Shown here one piece after another: positions 21,801-33,500 of a stretch of 64,000 bases of DNA. The notes below the pieces were generated by a model that was not told the origin of the DNA, searched no databases, and saw nothing but the letters and a program-made list of their open reading frames with translations. Each line of letters starts with the position of its first letter. Positions within the stretch are counted from its first letter, which is position 1. This DNA comes from Myrmaecium sp. VS I D KN 1 (lineage: Eukaryota; Ascomycota; Dothideomycetes; Valsariales; Valsariaceae), in assembly GCA_019775845.1 (NCBI GenBank), contig JADQAV010000028.1:496001-560000 (forward strand), in the 5' to 3' direction. A program made the translations under genes and the position numbers.

Positions 21801-23067
21801 TTAGGAGCTCTCAGCAGGCTTCCTGCCGACCATGAGGTACATGGGAGTGAAAAGCTTCTCCTTCCCACCAGCGACCAGGCAGTCCGCGGCGAGGGCAAGC
21901 GAGTCGGCCGTCTTCTGGGTTCCAGTAGGGGCAATGCCGAGCTTCTCGAGAACGCCAACACATTTGTGGACAGCGCCACGCCCGAGTTTCGTCATGCGAG
22001 CGATGGTGAATGTGTCGAAGATGGAACTCATGTACTTGAAGTCGCCAGCAAGAGGCCAGTACCAAGGGTACGGGTCAGGCTTGTCCGCAAGATCCTCGTT
22101 GACTTCGAGCTTGAAGCCAGCCTTCTCCATGGCCTTCAGGGCGACCTCGACCTTCTCCATGTTGCTGATGCCATCACCTTGCTCGATTCCCAGGCGGATC
22201 TCCCGATGATGCGGGTTGTCGTTGTCGTACGCGTCGGTCATGAGCCACTCGTACACGCCAAAGACACCACCGGGCTTGAGCACACGGAAAATCTCGCTGT
22301 AAATACCCTCGAGGGAAGGGGCGTGCACGGTAGCCTCAATGGCATAGACCGCATCAAAGGAGTTGTCCGGAAAAGGCATTTGCTGTTATAGGTTAGCAAG
22401 GCTAATGTGCTCAGGTCCCAGCTGACCATTAGGACTAGTACATACCATGAAGTCTCCCTTGACAAACTTGAGCTTGTGCGACAAGCCCTCCTTCTCGGCA
22501 TACCTCGTAGCGCGCTCGATCTGGTAATCGTTGTTGTTCAAACCGATCACATCGGCACCGGAGAACTTGACAATCTCACGGGCGGGACCACCAACACCGC
22601 AGCCGACGTCGAGCGTCCGCATACCCTCGCGGAGACCCATCATGTGGGCCAGGTAATGTTCGTGGCGAGCAATTGCCTGACGGAAGCTTTCGCCGTACGC
22701 GAAGCGGCAGAAGTGGAAAGACTGTCCCCAGCCGTACTCGTAGAGATCGGTTGCGAGGTTGTAGTAACTGGAACGTTGCATCAGATACTGCAAGGCAGAA
22801 TGGAGAGGAGCGGACTGAAGCAACTTACTGTCTAGTAAGAGTGGCATACTCGGCCTTTCTGGCCTCTCTGATCTCCGGGGTCTCCTCTTCAGCGCTCTTG
22901 TTGTCCCAATGCTTGAAGTACTCTTCGACGGCAATCTGCTGGGCCTTAGGGTCCTTCTTCACCATGGCAGCGAAGCCTCCCTTGGCCTGGGCCGACTTGC
23001 CGTGCATGGCCTTGTTGAACTGGGCATCGCGCTCCTTATCCTCCCTCTCAAGAGCGATTGGCGACAT
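21801..23067 (-). CDS. ERG6: Sterol 24-C-methyltransferase
   Basis: Exons 23067-22829, 22767-22446 and 22382-21801 give 380 residues, the usual Erg6 length. The enzyme transfers methyl from S-adenosylmethionine to C-24 of zymosterol-type sterols in ergosterol synthesis, at the ER and lipid droplets. Visible signatures are the sterol-binding [11 protein letters not shown] near residue 90, SAM motif [14 protein letters not shown] near 131, and IEATVHAP further on. A sterol methyltransferase C-terminal domain ([10 protein letters not shown]...VGRKPAESS) ends the protein. Introns are 61 and 63 bases; the first junction restores [19 protein letters not shown] and the second GDFM|QMPF. The start [10 protein letters not shown] follows the family. 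It is divergent from SLT11. Confidence 0.95.
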
Positions 23068-23689
23068 CTTGTTGAAAGGTATCCGGAAGGTACTGAAAAG
23101 GGGTACTTCAAAAGTAAAAGAGCGGAGGGTAGAAAGAAGAAGGACAGAAAGGAACAAGGACGAAGGACGAAAGGTCGAAGTTGCGGTGAAGGGAGCGAGG
23201 TGATATAGCTCGGGATCAATTGGAGGGAAGGGGAAGGGGAAGAGGGCAATTATTCGTAGGCCGGCTGGGCACTCATATGGCCTGTTTCTCATCCAGTCCG
23301 GCCCGGGGGAGATGGGGGCCACTAGCCCTGTCTGTCCCTGAACCCTTGGCAGATCTCATCTACGAGTCCCTCGCCCGAACGAGCTTAGCGTAAGGTTGGG
23401 TGTGGCTGGAGGCCCGGGGTAAGGTGTCTCCGCTCCGCGCATAGATTACGAAACCACCCTGGAGTAAAATTACCACCTCTCGTCATCTTCAGTCGTGAGC
23501 AGCCGGTGACATTTCCAGTCTACATCAGGCAAAGGCTGTGTCAACCTCGACCTTCCAGCACCAACACGCCATCCGGAACGCCTTCTTCCGTGAAGCAACT
23601 CGCATCTACTCCACCCCAAAGCGACGTCTGGGGCCCCTCATCTGTCAATCGTTGCTCTACCAGCCCTCCGGACCTCCATCGCCGCCGAT
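23068..23689. promoter_or_regulatory. Divergent promoter region, ERG6 / SLT11
   Basis: 622 bases between divergent starts. No coding support. Specific sterol-regulatory elements could not be assigned by eye. Confidence 0.45.
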
Positions 23690-24906
23690 ATGCCACCTCA
23701 AATCAAGCACGATCTCAATCGCTCGGGGTGGGAAACGACTGATTTCCCCTCCGTCTGCGAAAATTGCCTTCCCGATAACCCCTATGTTCAGATGCTGAAG
23801 GAGGACCATGGTGCCGAATGCAAGGTACGTATTCACGCGCGTCATTCATCTACGATCCAAAACTGACAGACTCCTCACTCCAGATCTGCACCCGACCATT
23901 TACCATCTTCCGCTGGAAAGCCGACCGCACCGCCCGTCAAAAGCGCACAAACATCTGCCTCACATGTGCGCGTCTCAAGAATTGTTGCCAGTGCTGCATG
24001 CTCGACCTGTCGTTCGGATTGCCCATCGTGGTTCGTGATGCCGCACTGAAGATGGTTGCTCCAGGACCGCAGAGCAGTATCAACCGGGAATACTACGCGC
24101 AGGAGCACGAGAAAGAGATCGAAGAAGGGCGTGGTGCGGTCGAGGCATACGAGAAGACGGACGAGAAGGCTCGCGAGCTTCTCCGGCGCCTTGCGCAGTC
24201 GGAACCTTATTATAAGAAGCAGCGCAGACTCGAACTGGAGGCGGAAGAAGGCGGCAGCATAGGGGGGCAAAAGGCTCTTCCCGCCCCGGAAGCCGCTAAT
24301 TCCAGCAGCTCGGAGCCTGCGCGCAACGCTTATGGCTCACAGACGGGCGCAGTGGTATCCCGGAGATGCGGTGGGCCTGTTCGAACTCAGGGCACTCGTA
24401 ACCCGGCGCGCGTCGCACGTGGCATTCATTCTATCCCTCCATCGCCTGCCGACATCCTTCCTCCGAAAGACAAGAACATAACTTCCCTTTTCCTCACCGG
24501 TGTTGAGGACGATCTTCCCGAACACGAGATCCGGACCTTCTTCACTCAGTTCGGCACAATTCGATCGCTGGTTTGTAGCCACCGAGCCCATTGCGCTTTC
24601 GTCAACTACGCGACTCGTGAAGCGGCGGAGAAGGCAGCAGCCGCGTGCCAAGGACGAGCGATCGTGAAAGGCGTACCGTTACGTGTTCAGTGGGGAAAGC
24701 CAAAGCCTCTGGATACGCTGGACCGGGATGAGCGGTTGAAGAATGCGCGCGCAGGTAGACAGCTAGCTAAGGGCAAAGGTCCAGCGACAGCAGCGGGAGC
24801 GCCTGCGGCTGCACCGAAGCAAGATCCCCTGGATGATCTGACCGCGATTGCTCCCCCGCCTGGTTCTGAGGAGGAGGTGAAGTATGCCAGTCTGGCCGGA
24901 AACTAA
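23690..24906 (+). CDS. SLT11: Pre-mRNA-splicing factor SLT11/Ecm2
   Basis: Exons 23690-23824 and 23884-24906 give 385 residues. The protein (Ecm2 in yeast, RBM22-related) belongs to the Prp19-associated spliceosome core and contacts U2/U6 RNA. The N-terminus has the family zinc-binding region: CENC near residue 24, then ECKICTRPF across the intron, [14 protein letters not shown] near 71-84, and LDLSFGLPI. An RRM follows at about 225-300 ([20 protein letters not shown] ... [17 protein letters not shown] ... [11 protein letters not shown]). A Pro/Ala-rich tail ends the protein. The 59-base intron (GTACGT...CTCCAG) lies between ECK and ICT. Confidence 0.93.
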
Positions 24907-26936
24907 ACGAATGGAAGAAGGTTAAGATACTTCTTGTATCAGAGGTGGTGGACGCTCATTGGCAATGCCAGTCAATGGAGGGAAAGACCAGTAATCCTTC
25001 CACCGGCCATGGACAGAAGAATCAGCAACCGCCAGTTCTTGACTGTTCATCAAACGTCTTGATGAGCATAGCCACCTTCACTTATCGTACGTAGCGATTC
25101 CCTGCTATAGCTCTGCTGATGCCGGCCTCGAACATTCTTCCACCCATAATCAGGATACCAACCACGGTTAGTGACGTGGAGGTATCGAGCCGGCTTCTCA
25201 AGAATCGGCTGCAGCTTAACGGCGGCGGACGTGCCTCAGGATATCTCCTAATTCAATCTTCCGCGTCGCTGCGTACGGATCGCAGTTGTACGCGAAATCA
25301 CAGATATGTGCATCGCCATTGTGGCGAAAGTCTCTGGATGCGGCACACCCAGATTCCAATCCTTTCCCTTCAGGCAGGAGGAGTGGCGGAGGATCCCAAC
25401 ATACCTTTATAGCAAAGGATGAAAGGAAGGTCTCAGACGAATGTTCTAGCGTTTTCTTTGCCGATGGAAACCGTTCGCTACCATCACATCTTTAAGCCGA
25501 CCTCCACGTCTTTCTTTCTCGAACCACTCCCCACTCCCTTCCTCCCTAAATCTCCCCTAAATTTAGTGGTGATATATTCATTTCTAAATGCGGCCCATCC
25601 GGATCCTCGGCGTCACAGTTCTCTTTGTTCAAGGACAAAATATAATCGTCGTCAATCTGAACACGATTGTTCGGTTCTGTGATCAGCGGCCCTCCTCTTC
25701 TTTCATTTCTTTGCTGTCATTCCGAAGCGATGCATCATGATGTTGTCATCATCTTCATGGAGGGTGGGGGAGTTTTTGAGGGGGGGGGGCCGCTCAAGAG
25801 GGGACAAAAAGGCCAAATGAACTTGCTCTTTTTCTTCCTGCTTTTTGTAACGGCACATGGTGAAGGGAAGGGCATGCATGCCATCCATAATCCAAGAAAC
25901 CTTTGCTTTTCTTTCTTTTTCAGCGACCTATGTATAACACGCTTCTTTCAACATCGTATCGTATGGAAATATATACCCCTCACCACTACTACTACTAATT
26001 CTCGCTCCGATCTCCGCACCTCTCCGTCTCTTAGAAAACATGAAATCCAGAGATCCTTTGATGCATGCCCTCTGTTCATTCTCCTTTCCTCCTTCCTCTC
26101 CTCCTTCCTGGAGTTCACATCATGTCTGTCCCGTCCATGCCTCATCGATCTGTTGCGCCGTCAGGGGAACTGTGGGTTTAGCGGGAAGTATAGTCCTTAA
26201 AGGCAAGGTGAGGTCACGGGAGTGGATATGAGAACTTTGATAGACGAACGGACGGGACGGACGGACAGAGAGACAGAGGGATTGAAGGAGGAATGGATTA
26301 AAGCTTCACGCCGCGTCACGGTGCACGTATACACACATATATTAAGTTTCGTCTTTCTCTCCACATACAGTACACTTCTTCTCCCTCTTCTTCTTTTCCT
26401 TCTCGCGTGGCTATACTGCTACGACCGGACTGGAATCGATCTACATGCACCACGGCTAGCCGCCGTATCCAACGTTGAGAATGCTAGAAACGCGGGATGA
26501 TCTAACAGAGACAAAGAGAGGGAAAGGAGATTAGTATCACGTCCAGACACGTACATACATACGCGCCAATAGAACCCCGCTCGGATAACAAAAACGAAAA
26601 CCCTGTGAGGACAACGAGTCGACGATGATTACGATCACGCAGAGAAGACAACGCACCGTTCCGATAAAGCAAAAGGAAAAACCAAAACAAACGCCAAAGA
26701 GAGGAGAGGAAAAGAAAAGGAAAACCCAAGAAGGAAATGAGGAAGGAAAGGAGGAAGCAGCGTTTTAACCTCGAAAAAGAAAAAAGGAAAACGGACATTC
26801 TACTTCGGAAGACAAAGGAGAGGAGAGATCCGGATTAAGAAAAGGAAAGGGGACATGCTTCTAGAGAACAAGGAAAAGGAAATGAAAAGAGAGGATCAGG
26901 CTGAGTAAAAGAGGGAAAGAAAAAGGAATTGACCAA

Positions 26937-26979
<43 letters not shown>

Positions 26980-27075
26980 AAAAAAAAAGATAAAGCCGCC
27001 GAAAAGACGAGACGCAGAGATCCCAAAGTCCACGACCAACCGTCAAAGCAAAAACCCTTCTTCATTGATTGCCCC
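24907..27075. other. Convergent intergenic region
   Basis: About 2.2 kb with no supported gene. The right end is purine-rich and carries a long AC repeat. Small ORFs at 25119-25412 and 25667-26200 show no recognisable family. Confidence 0.55.
26939..26988. repeat. (AC)18 followed by A14
   Basis: AC dinucleotides run from 26939 to 26974 and are followed by 14 A. They lie about 90 bases past the stop of the next (-) gene, presumably in its 3' UTR. Confidence 0.9.
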
Positions 27076-28533
27076 CTACAACACCGTAAACAGCCCACCC
27101 ACCGCGACCGCCGCCGCCGCCGCCGCACCAAAGCCACGACACGTAAAATCCGGGTTTGCAGGGGGCGTGAACACAGCGGCGGCGATGCTGAAGCGGCGGC
27201 GTGTGGGCGTACGGGTTGGCGTCGTGGTGGTGGTGGTGGTGGTGGCGGTAGTGGGTGTGGATGGCTGAAGCTGGGAGGTGTAGGTCGAGTAGAAGCTAGC
27301 GGTCAGGCTGGTGCGGGCGGAGAAGAAGGAGCTGCGTGGGCTCGCGGTCGCGGGGGTGAGGATGCTGGATGCGGCGCGGCGGCGGCGGTTGCTGAGGCTA
27401 CTATTGCTGTTGCTGAGGCGGGAGGAAGGAGTAACGGGGACTGGTGTGGTTGGTGTAGTAGTAGCGAGGCTTTTCTGGTCGGCGGGGGTGACGGTGACGG
27501 TCCAGTCGAGCTGATATGGCTGAAGGGTGAAGTCGCGGGCCCATCTTTTGTTGTGGTAGCTGTTAGGAAAGCGGTCGATGGCATGGAAATTGTTGTCATC
27601 CGGCGACGGGATAGACTTCCAGATCCTCAGAACCTTGCCGGGCGAAGACGGCGGCGACAACGGCTCGATAGGCGTCTGCTGAAGCATATCGACCAGCGCC
27701 TCCATATCCGGTGGAAAGGCCATCGTGCGTGGGCTGATCTCATCGTCCTCAGCCCAGCTACCACAAGCATCCTCGTGTACCGTCCCCAGTCCCGATGGAC
27801 TTGGCACGCACGCATGCGACGTCCTTGGTTCCTGGAACCCCCTCTCTCTCATCCTGCTGCTCTCCCACCCTCTCTTCTCCCGCCACGCTCGACGCCAGAA
27901 GCCACCAGTCTTGGCTCGTTGCGGTGGCAGCAGCCTTTCAACATCGTAGCTCTCGCCCGCTCCCGGCTCGGACTCGGATTCGGGCGACCAAGGGGCTAGG
28001 AAGGCTGTGAGACGGGCGAGCGCGGTGCCGCTGCCACCGGGGGGAGCCACGGCAACGTCGCCGTCGTCAGGCCGCTCGAGCCAGCTGCTGCGTCGGCGGG
28101 AGAGCTCGTAGGCGAAGTCGGAGAGCAGGGCGAGGAAGTCCTCCTCCGGCAGCTGGGCGAAGGCGGCGAGCGCGTCGGGCCGGGGCGGCAAGACGCAGAG
28201 GGACCCGCGGAGGGAGGCGGACGCGCCATCGCGGCGGAGCAGTTCGGTAACGAGGTCGGAGGTAAGTTGCTCGAAGCGGGGCTGGGCAAGGCGGCTGAGG
28301 TAGGCGGTGCGGCCGGAGAGAAGCGGGTTCTGGAGCTGGCCGGTGCTGGGGGAGTAGTGGAGGTGGTCGCCCAGGTGGATCTTGAGGGCGGAGAGGAGGA
28401 AGGTATCCGATAGGGCGGTGTGGCCGGAGGAGGCGAGGGAGTGGTACATCTCCAGCCGCTCCGTGAGCGGGGATGGCATGGCGGGGGAGGCCGTCGTGGC
28501 CGCTTGGCTACGTTGGGCGGATGCGCGGGTCAC
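27076..28533 (-). CDS. Orphan protein with possible Spa2/GIT-like N-terminus
   Basis: A single 485-codon frame. Residues ~60-120 contain LSRLAQPRFEQLTSDLVTEL followed by LRRD, which resembles the Spa2/GIT homology repeat (L..F..LS.DV..EL.RR). A second weaker copy, LPEEDFLALLSDFAYELSRR, follows about 40 residues later. Spa2-type proteins organise polarity complexes at hyphal tips; that role here is only a possibility. The middle has PDDNNFHAIDRFPNSYHNKR and an aromatic, conserved-looking stretch WARDFTLQPYQLDWTVTV. The C-terminal third is Ser/Thr/Pro low complexity with a Thr run and ends in an Ala run. GC is high in the coding part. Met19 is an alternative start. I do not recognise the whole protein. 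Confidence 0.6.
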   Translation of the reverse strand: MTRASAQRSQAATTASPAMPSPLTERLEMYHSLASSGHTALSDTFLLSALKIHLGDHLHYSPSTGQLQNPLLSGRTAYLSRLAQPRFEQLTSDLVTELLRRDGASASLRGSLCVLPPRPDALAAFAQLPEEDFLALLSDFAYELSRRRSSWLERPDDGDVAVAPPGGSGTALARLTAFLAPWSPESESEPGAGESYDVERLLPPQRAKTGGFWRRAWREKRGWESSRMRERGFQEPRTSHACVPSPSGLGTVHEDACGSWAEDDEISPRTMAFPPDMEALVDMLQQTPIEPLSPPSSPGKVLRIWKSIPSPDDNNFHAIDRFPNSYHNKRWARDFTLQPYQLDWTVTVTPADQKSLATTTPTTPVPVTPSSRLSNSNSSLSNRRRRAASSILTPATASPRSSFFSARTSLTASFYSTYTSQLQPSTPTTATTTTTTTTPTRTPTRRRFSIAAAVFTPPANPDFTCRGFGAAAAAAVAVGGLFTVL

Positions 28534-30501
28534 AGATGTGTGTGATCAATCAATGTAGGTATGTACCAGCGAGGTCGGAACCGCAATGGATGGAACAACA
28601 ACAAGAGGACTGAGCAGCGAGACGTGGATGTACGGGGAAATTAAAATGAAGGTGAAACCGTTGAGATTAACAGGCAAAAGAGAAGAGACAAGAGAAGAGA
28701 GTGAAGATAGACGATAGACTGGTAGAAGGAAAGGCGGTGGATGGTTGAATATCCCGGGTGGATGGACGTCGGCTGGAGGTTCAAAGATGAGAAAGTAATA
28801 AACAAAGAACTGGAAGTCGGAGAGCCGGCAGCCTTATATGAGAGATGATGACGAGGGAAGCCTGAAGGCCTTAAGAAGAAGGAAACCAGGCAACCAGGTC
28901 ATCCGCAGCAACTTGACATCGCCCGTCGGACCCCTGCATATAAGGCTGCAGCACACACAGCGTAACACCGTATCCGTACTACCAACCACCAACCGTCAAC
29001 CACCCTCATGATGCCCATCACCATCAGCAGCCAGCAGCTCCCAGCCAGCAGCCACCATCCACCATCAGCCACCAGCAAATCCACTCTCCCTGCACCATCC
29101 CAGCTGTCACAAATGACAAAAAAGAAAAAAAGGTACCCACCTGACTCCACTCCACGCAGTTGAAGCCATCGAGCTGGCTTTTCCCCCTCGTCCTACCCCA
29201 AGCAACCCAGCAACCCGGTCCCGCCACCTCCAAATAAGTGAAAAAAAGAAAGAAGAAGAAAACAAATAACACAACCACCAAACCATGATCGCGCGTACCT
29301 GCAGCCCGCCCTGTCGGGTTTCGGGCTCTCTCTTCCTTCGGAGGAGGGAGATGCCCCGGGTGACAAGGAAGGGACAGGGGGTTTCAGCCGCACTCCTTTT
29401 TCTTTGCTTTTTTTTCTCTCCTTCATCCTTGGCTCCCTCATCCCGGTTCTTTCTTGCTCTTGTGCTGAAACCCGGCTGAACACACACGCAAAAAACATGG
29501 CCAGGCAGGATCGCCCGATATAGACAGCTGCTCCGATCCGTCTTCCGGGATGTGTGTGTTTTCTGCGCAGCAAAGGCCGAAGAAAAAAAAGAGAGAAAAG
29601 ATAGAAAACGAACTCTTCGAAACAAACAGCAGCACCATTGAGCACAACGAACATATACACAGGACTACAAAAAAAGTAAAGAAGTGAAGAAGAAGAAGAA
29701 CCAACACCACGGTAGGCAGCATTCCGTACCGACAGAAAAGAAAGCAGCATGACAGGCTGACAAGCCCAAACCCAAGCACAATGACAAAGGCGGCGCCACC
29801 GGCCCCCGTCGAATTCACACCCAGCAACCGGGTGGACGGGTCCAAATGACATGCCTGTCTAAACCTCTTCTCCAAACCCACGTTTAAAGTTCAAGCCTTG
29901 GTTTAAGCCCAGCCCAAATCCTTCCTTCCTTCCTTCTCCTTCTTCTTCTTCAGCCTCACTCTCGCTTATGTAGACCGATGGGGGCCGTGCGTGGGGGTGG
30001 GTTATGTCATGGGGAAGGGAGGAGGTTGGGAGGCTGGGAGGCTTGGAGGGAAGAGAGAGAGAAGAGAACGATGGGTTTGATCCATGCCCCACGCGCCCAC
30101 GCGCTCACACGGCTGGTGGGTTGCTCGTGCGGTGTTCTAACCTGAAAAAGGAAAGAGAAGAAAAGAAAAAGAAGAGGAAAATGTGGAAGAGAAGCAATAA
30201 ATGAGAAAAAAAAAAGCACAACCGATTAAAGCAGATGACAGAAGGGTCTAAGGATGATAGAAATGTCAAGACTGGCGAATAAAAAGAATTACTCAAATGA
30301 TATCCTTATGAATGTCTGGAAAAGGGAAATGGAGAGAAAATAAGAAGAGGTCCCAAGGGAGAAGAATAAGGCCTCCCGCCCCATCCGCGCGCCTGGTATC
30401 GCATGCACACCATACCATACCACACCAACCGTGCATGCATGCATGCCATGCCATGAACATGACAGCCTCCCAGCCACCCACACCTCGTCCGTCCGTCTTT
30501 C
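28534..30501. other. Intergenic, upstream of the GIT-like orphan and downstream of the LRR gene
   Basis: About 2 kb. The left half (CCACC/CAGC-rich on the plus strand) is the likely promoter and leader of the (-) gene at 27076. A TGCA tetranucleotide run lies at about 30432-30446. No gene seen. Confidence 0.55.
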
Positions 30502-33500
30502 TTAGAATGTCTCGCCCACTCCGTCATCATCGCCGACATCACCAGCACCAGCACCGTCAGCACTCCCCTCCACATCCTCTACCTCCTTCACACCCTCCTC
30601 CGGCGGCGGCGGCGCAGGAATTTTATCCCGCAGCCACTGCATCAGCGCCTGAGTGCCGCGGCGCAGGACCGCGTAGCTGGGCACGCGAAACCGATTGCCC
30701 TCGAGCCCGAGGTGGACGAGCGTGTCGGCAAGCAAGCCGATTTCCGCCGGCACGCGGTCGATGTCGTTGTTCGACAGGTCGGCCGTGCGCAGGCCGGCCA
30801 GCGCCTCCCTCGAGATCGCCGCGATCGTGTTGTCGGACGCGAGGAGGACGGTGAGGCGGGGGAAGGCGTCGCGCAGCCGCGGCAGCGGTCCGCGCAGCCG
30901 GTTGTTGGAGACCGTCAGCTGCTCGAGGCGCGGCGCGTCGAGGTGCTCGATCAGCGGGGCGAGGGAGGTGAGCTTGTTCCCGGCCAGCCGGAGCTCGCGG
31001 AGGCTGGGCAGCGTCATGGTCTCCGCGGACAGCAGATCGGCGCCGAGCTGGTTGTGGGAGAGGTCGAGCACGGTCAGCGCGGTCATCTCCGAAAGCAGCG
31101 TCGGGATCGAGGTCAGTGCGTTGTGGCGTAGATCGATTTGGCGGACCTCGTTCGCAGCCAGGAACTCGACGAGCGCCTCCTCGTCCTCGAGCGATTGGAG
31201 CGACCGGTTCGAGAGATCCAGAAGCCCGGATGGCGTCAGGCTCCATCTGGAAGAAGCACCGTCGCCGTCCGTGGCGGTCGCGTCGCCGGCGTCTTCATTG
31301 ACTAGATCAGTTGCGCCCTCGGTCTCGGTCACTGCCGGTTCGAGACGAGCACGCAGGTTCCGCTTTAGTTCGGCGGTATCGAGCGTCAGAAGTTTGCGCT
31401 CCCGCAGAGGGTTCGCTGCGATGCTGAAGGCTTCAAGGTTCTCGAGGCGAGAGATCTCAGGGTCGATGCTCAAGATGTCGTTGGAAGTGAAGTCGGCAAT
31501 CCTAAGAGACGACAAGTGCTGGAACCCCGGTGGAAGCGTGGTCAGCTTGTTGTCACTCGCCAACAAAGTGAGCATGTTGCTCCAGTTGGTGACATCCGGA
31601 AGGCTGGTTAGCCGATTTGTAGATACATTCAGCATCCTCATTTGAGGGAAAGAAATGGAATCGGCACCCAGTGATGTCAGCGAGTTGCACGATACATCGA
31701 GTGTTTGGAGGTGAGGAAATTCCGTTGCTGTTTCCTCAAATAGCTGACCGCTCAGCTTGTTTTTTGTCAAGGTGAGCTCTACGATAGATGCTGCGTTCAG
31801 ATGAGCTGTAGCGATAGCGGCAATCTGGTTTTCCGCTAGGTTGAGAATACGAAGGTTAAGGAGGCTCGATAACTCCTCGGGAAGCCCGGACAGCTTGTTT
31901 CCCTGCAGTTCAAGCACCTCCAGATCCCTCAGTTCGCTGATCGATCCAGGGAGCACGCCTTCAAGCTGGTTGTCAGCAAGCCTGAGCTCTTTCAAGCTAG
32001 GTATCTGGCTGATCACCCCGAACACGTCCGCCGTAAACCGGTTACGGGATAGATTGAGGCTCGTCAACTGCTGGAGTCGCCGGAGACCGATAGGCAACTC
32101 TCTCAACATATTTCCGTGCAGATCGAGATATTCCACAGCACCGAATTGCGGTCCCTGGACATCGTCATCGAAGTTGAACTCGTTGATATCGACGTCGGGG
32201 AAAACCGCGTCGGAGATTGTCTCCAGATCATTGTCGGCAGCGACAAAGCGTACGAGATCAACGACTTCGCCCCATGCGACGGTACTGGCGTCGTTGGCAG
32301 AGGGGTCGTACATCTTGATGACGGCCTCCGGTATTTCGCTGAGCCCCATCGCAGCGATGTTGAGGCGTCCCGTCGACCTAGCCGCATCGACACGCTTTTG
32401 CATCACGGCCTGACCACCCTTCGGGCCTTGATTGAATGGGTCGACAGCCAATTCGAAATCGAACCCGGCGTCCGGCGCTACGCTCGAAGCATTTGTCTGC
32501 TTCGTCGCCGCCGCCTTGCGTGCGGCCTTCGCTTTCGCTATTTGTTCGCGAAGTGCGGAAGAAGAGTTTGACACCTTTCGCGCGGTCTGAGGCGTATCCT
32601 TCTCGGCCGCTTGAGGCGCCCTAGATGCTGGTGTCCGCGAAGTGGGCGCCTTCTTAGGAACTACCGATGATCTGGCAGCTAGCCCATCCACACTCTGCCG
32701 GGTCTTTAGAGGTTGCGTCCCTGTCGTCCCGTATCGACTTGCCCCACCCACGGAAGCGCGAGGGGCAGCCCTGGCAGTCGAAGGGGTCGGCGCCTTGGAT
32801 GGAGGTTTCGAGGGCGTAGCTTTGATGCTAGCTGAAGGGTTGCTAGACACACGCGGAGTGGTGGCGCTAAGGCTTCTCTTTCCCGGCGTCGTCATCGAGA
32901 AATCGCGTTGACCGTAGCCCTGCTCCGAGGGTGTAACCGGTCGCAAATACCCGCTACCCCTCATTGTTCCGTCGCTTGTCCCGGGCCTTGAGGAAGGGCG
33001 GCTTGACATAGCCGATGCTGGCCTTGATGGAGGTTTCATAGGACTCTCCGCTTGATTGAAGAAGCTTGATCGGCGTCTGCTAGGGCCCTTCAGCGGTGAA
33101 GTCGGTATCCGCGCCAGCGTTTCCACAGTTCGATCGGAGAGCGATGGGCGAGATTTCCTGGGCTTGGTGGCGAGTTGCTCATCGTTGTCTTCACCATCAA
33201 AGTGGGTTGGTTCAACTTCCCTGATCCCTTGCCTAGAGGATGCTCGGGAGGAAGACCTGAAGCCATCCAGATCGCCCAGCCTATCCTCCTCATGTGAACG
33301 CGATGTGTCGGAGCTCGATGCGGCTGGAGGCACTGGTTGGCGTAATTGCCGAGATATCGGTCGCCCAATTGGCTTCTTGAATCCGTCCGCATCCCGGGAG
33401 GTGTTGATGCTACTTGCTGGCTTCGCCGTAGCCGTAGTCGGACGCTTGGAATCAGTTGGCGCGACAGTCCTCGAGTTGTATCCTGGAGATGGTGGCGGCT

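Noticed and set aside
26929-27999. 356-codon plus-strand frame opening with a Thr/His repeat
   Set aside because: Starts in the AC microsatellite and then mirrors the GIT-like gene on the other strand; low-complexity translation.
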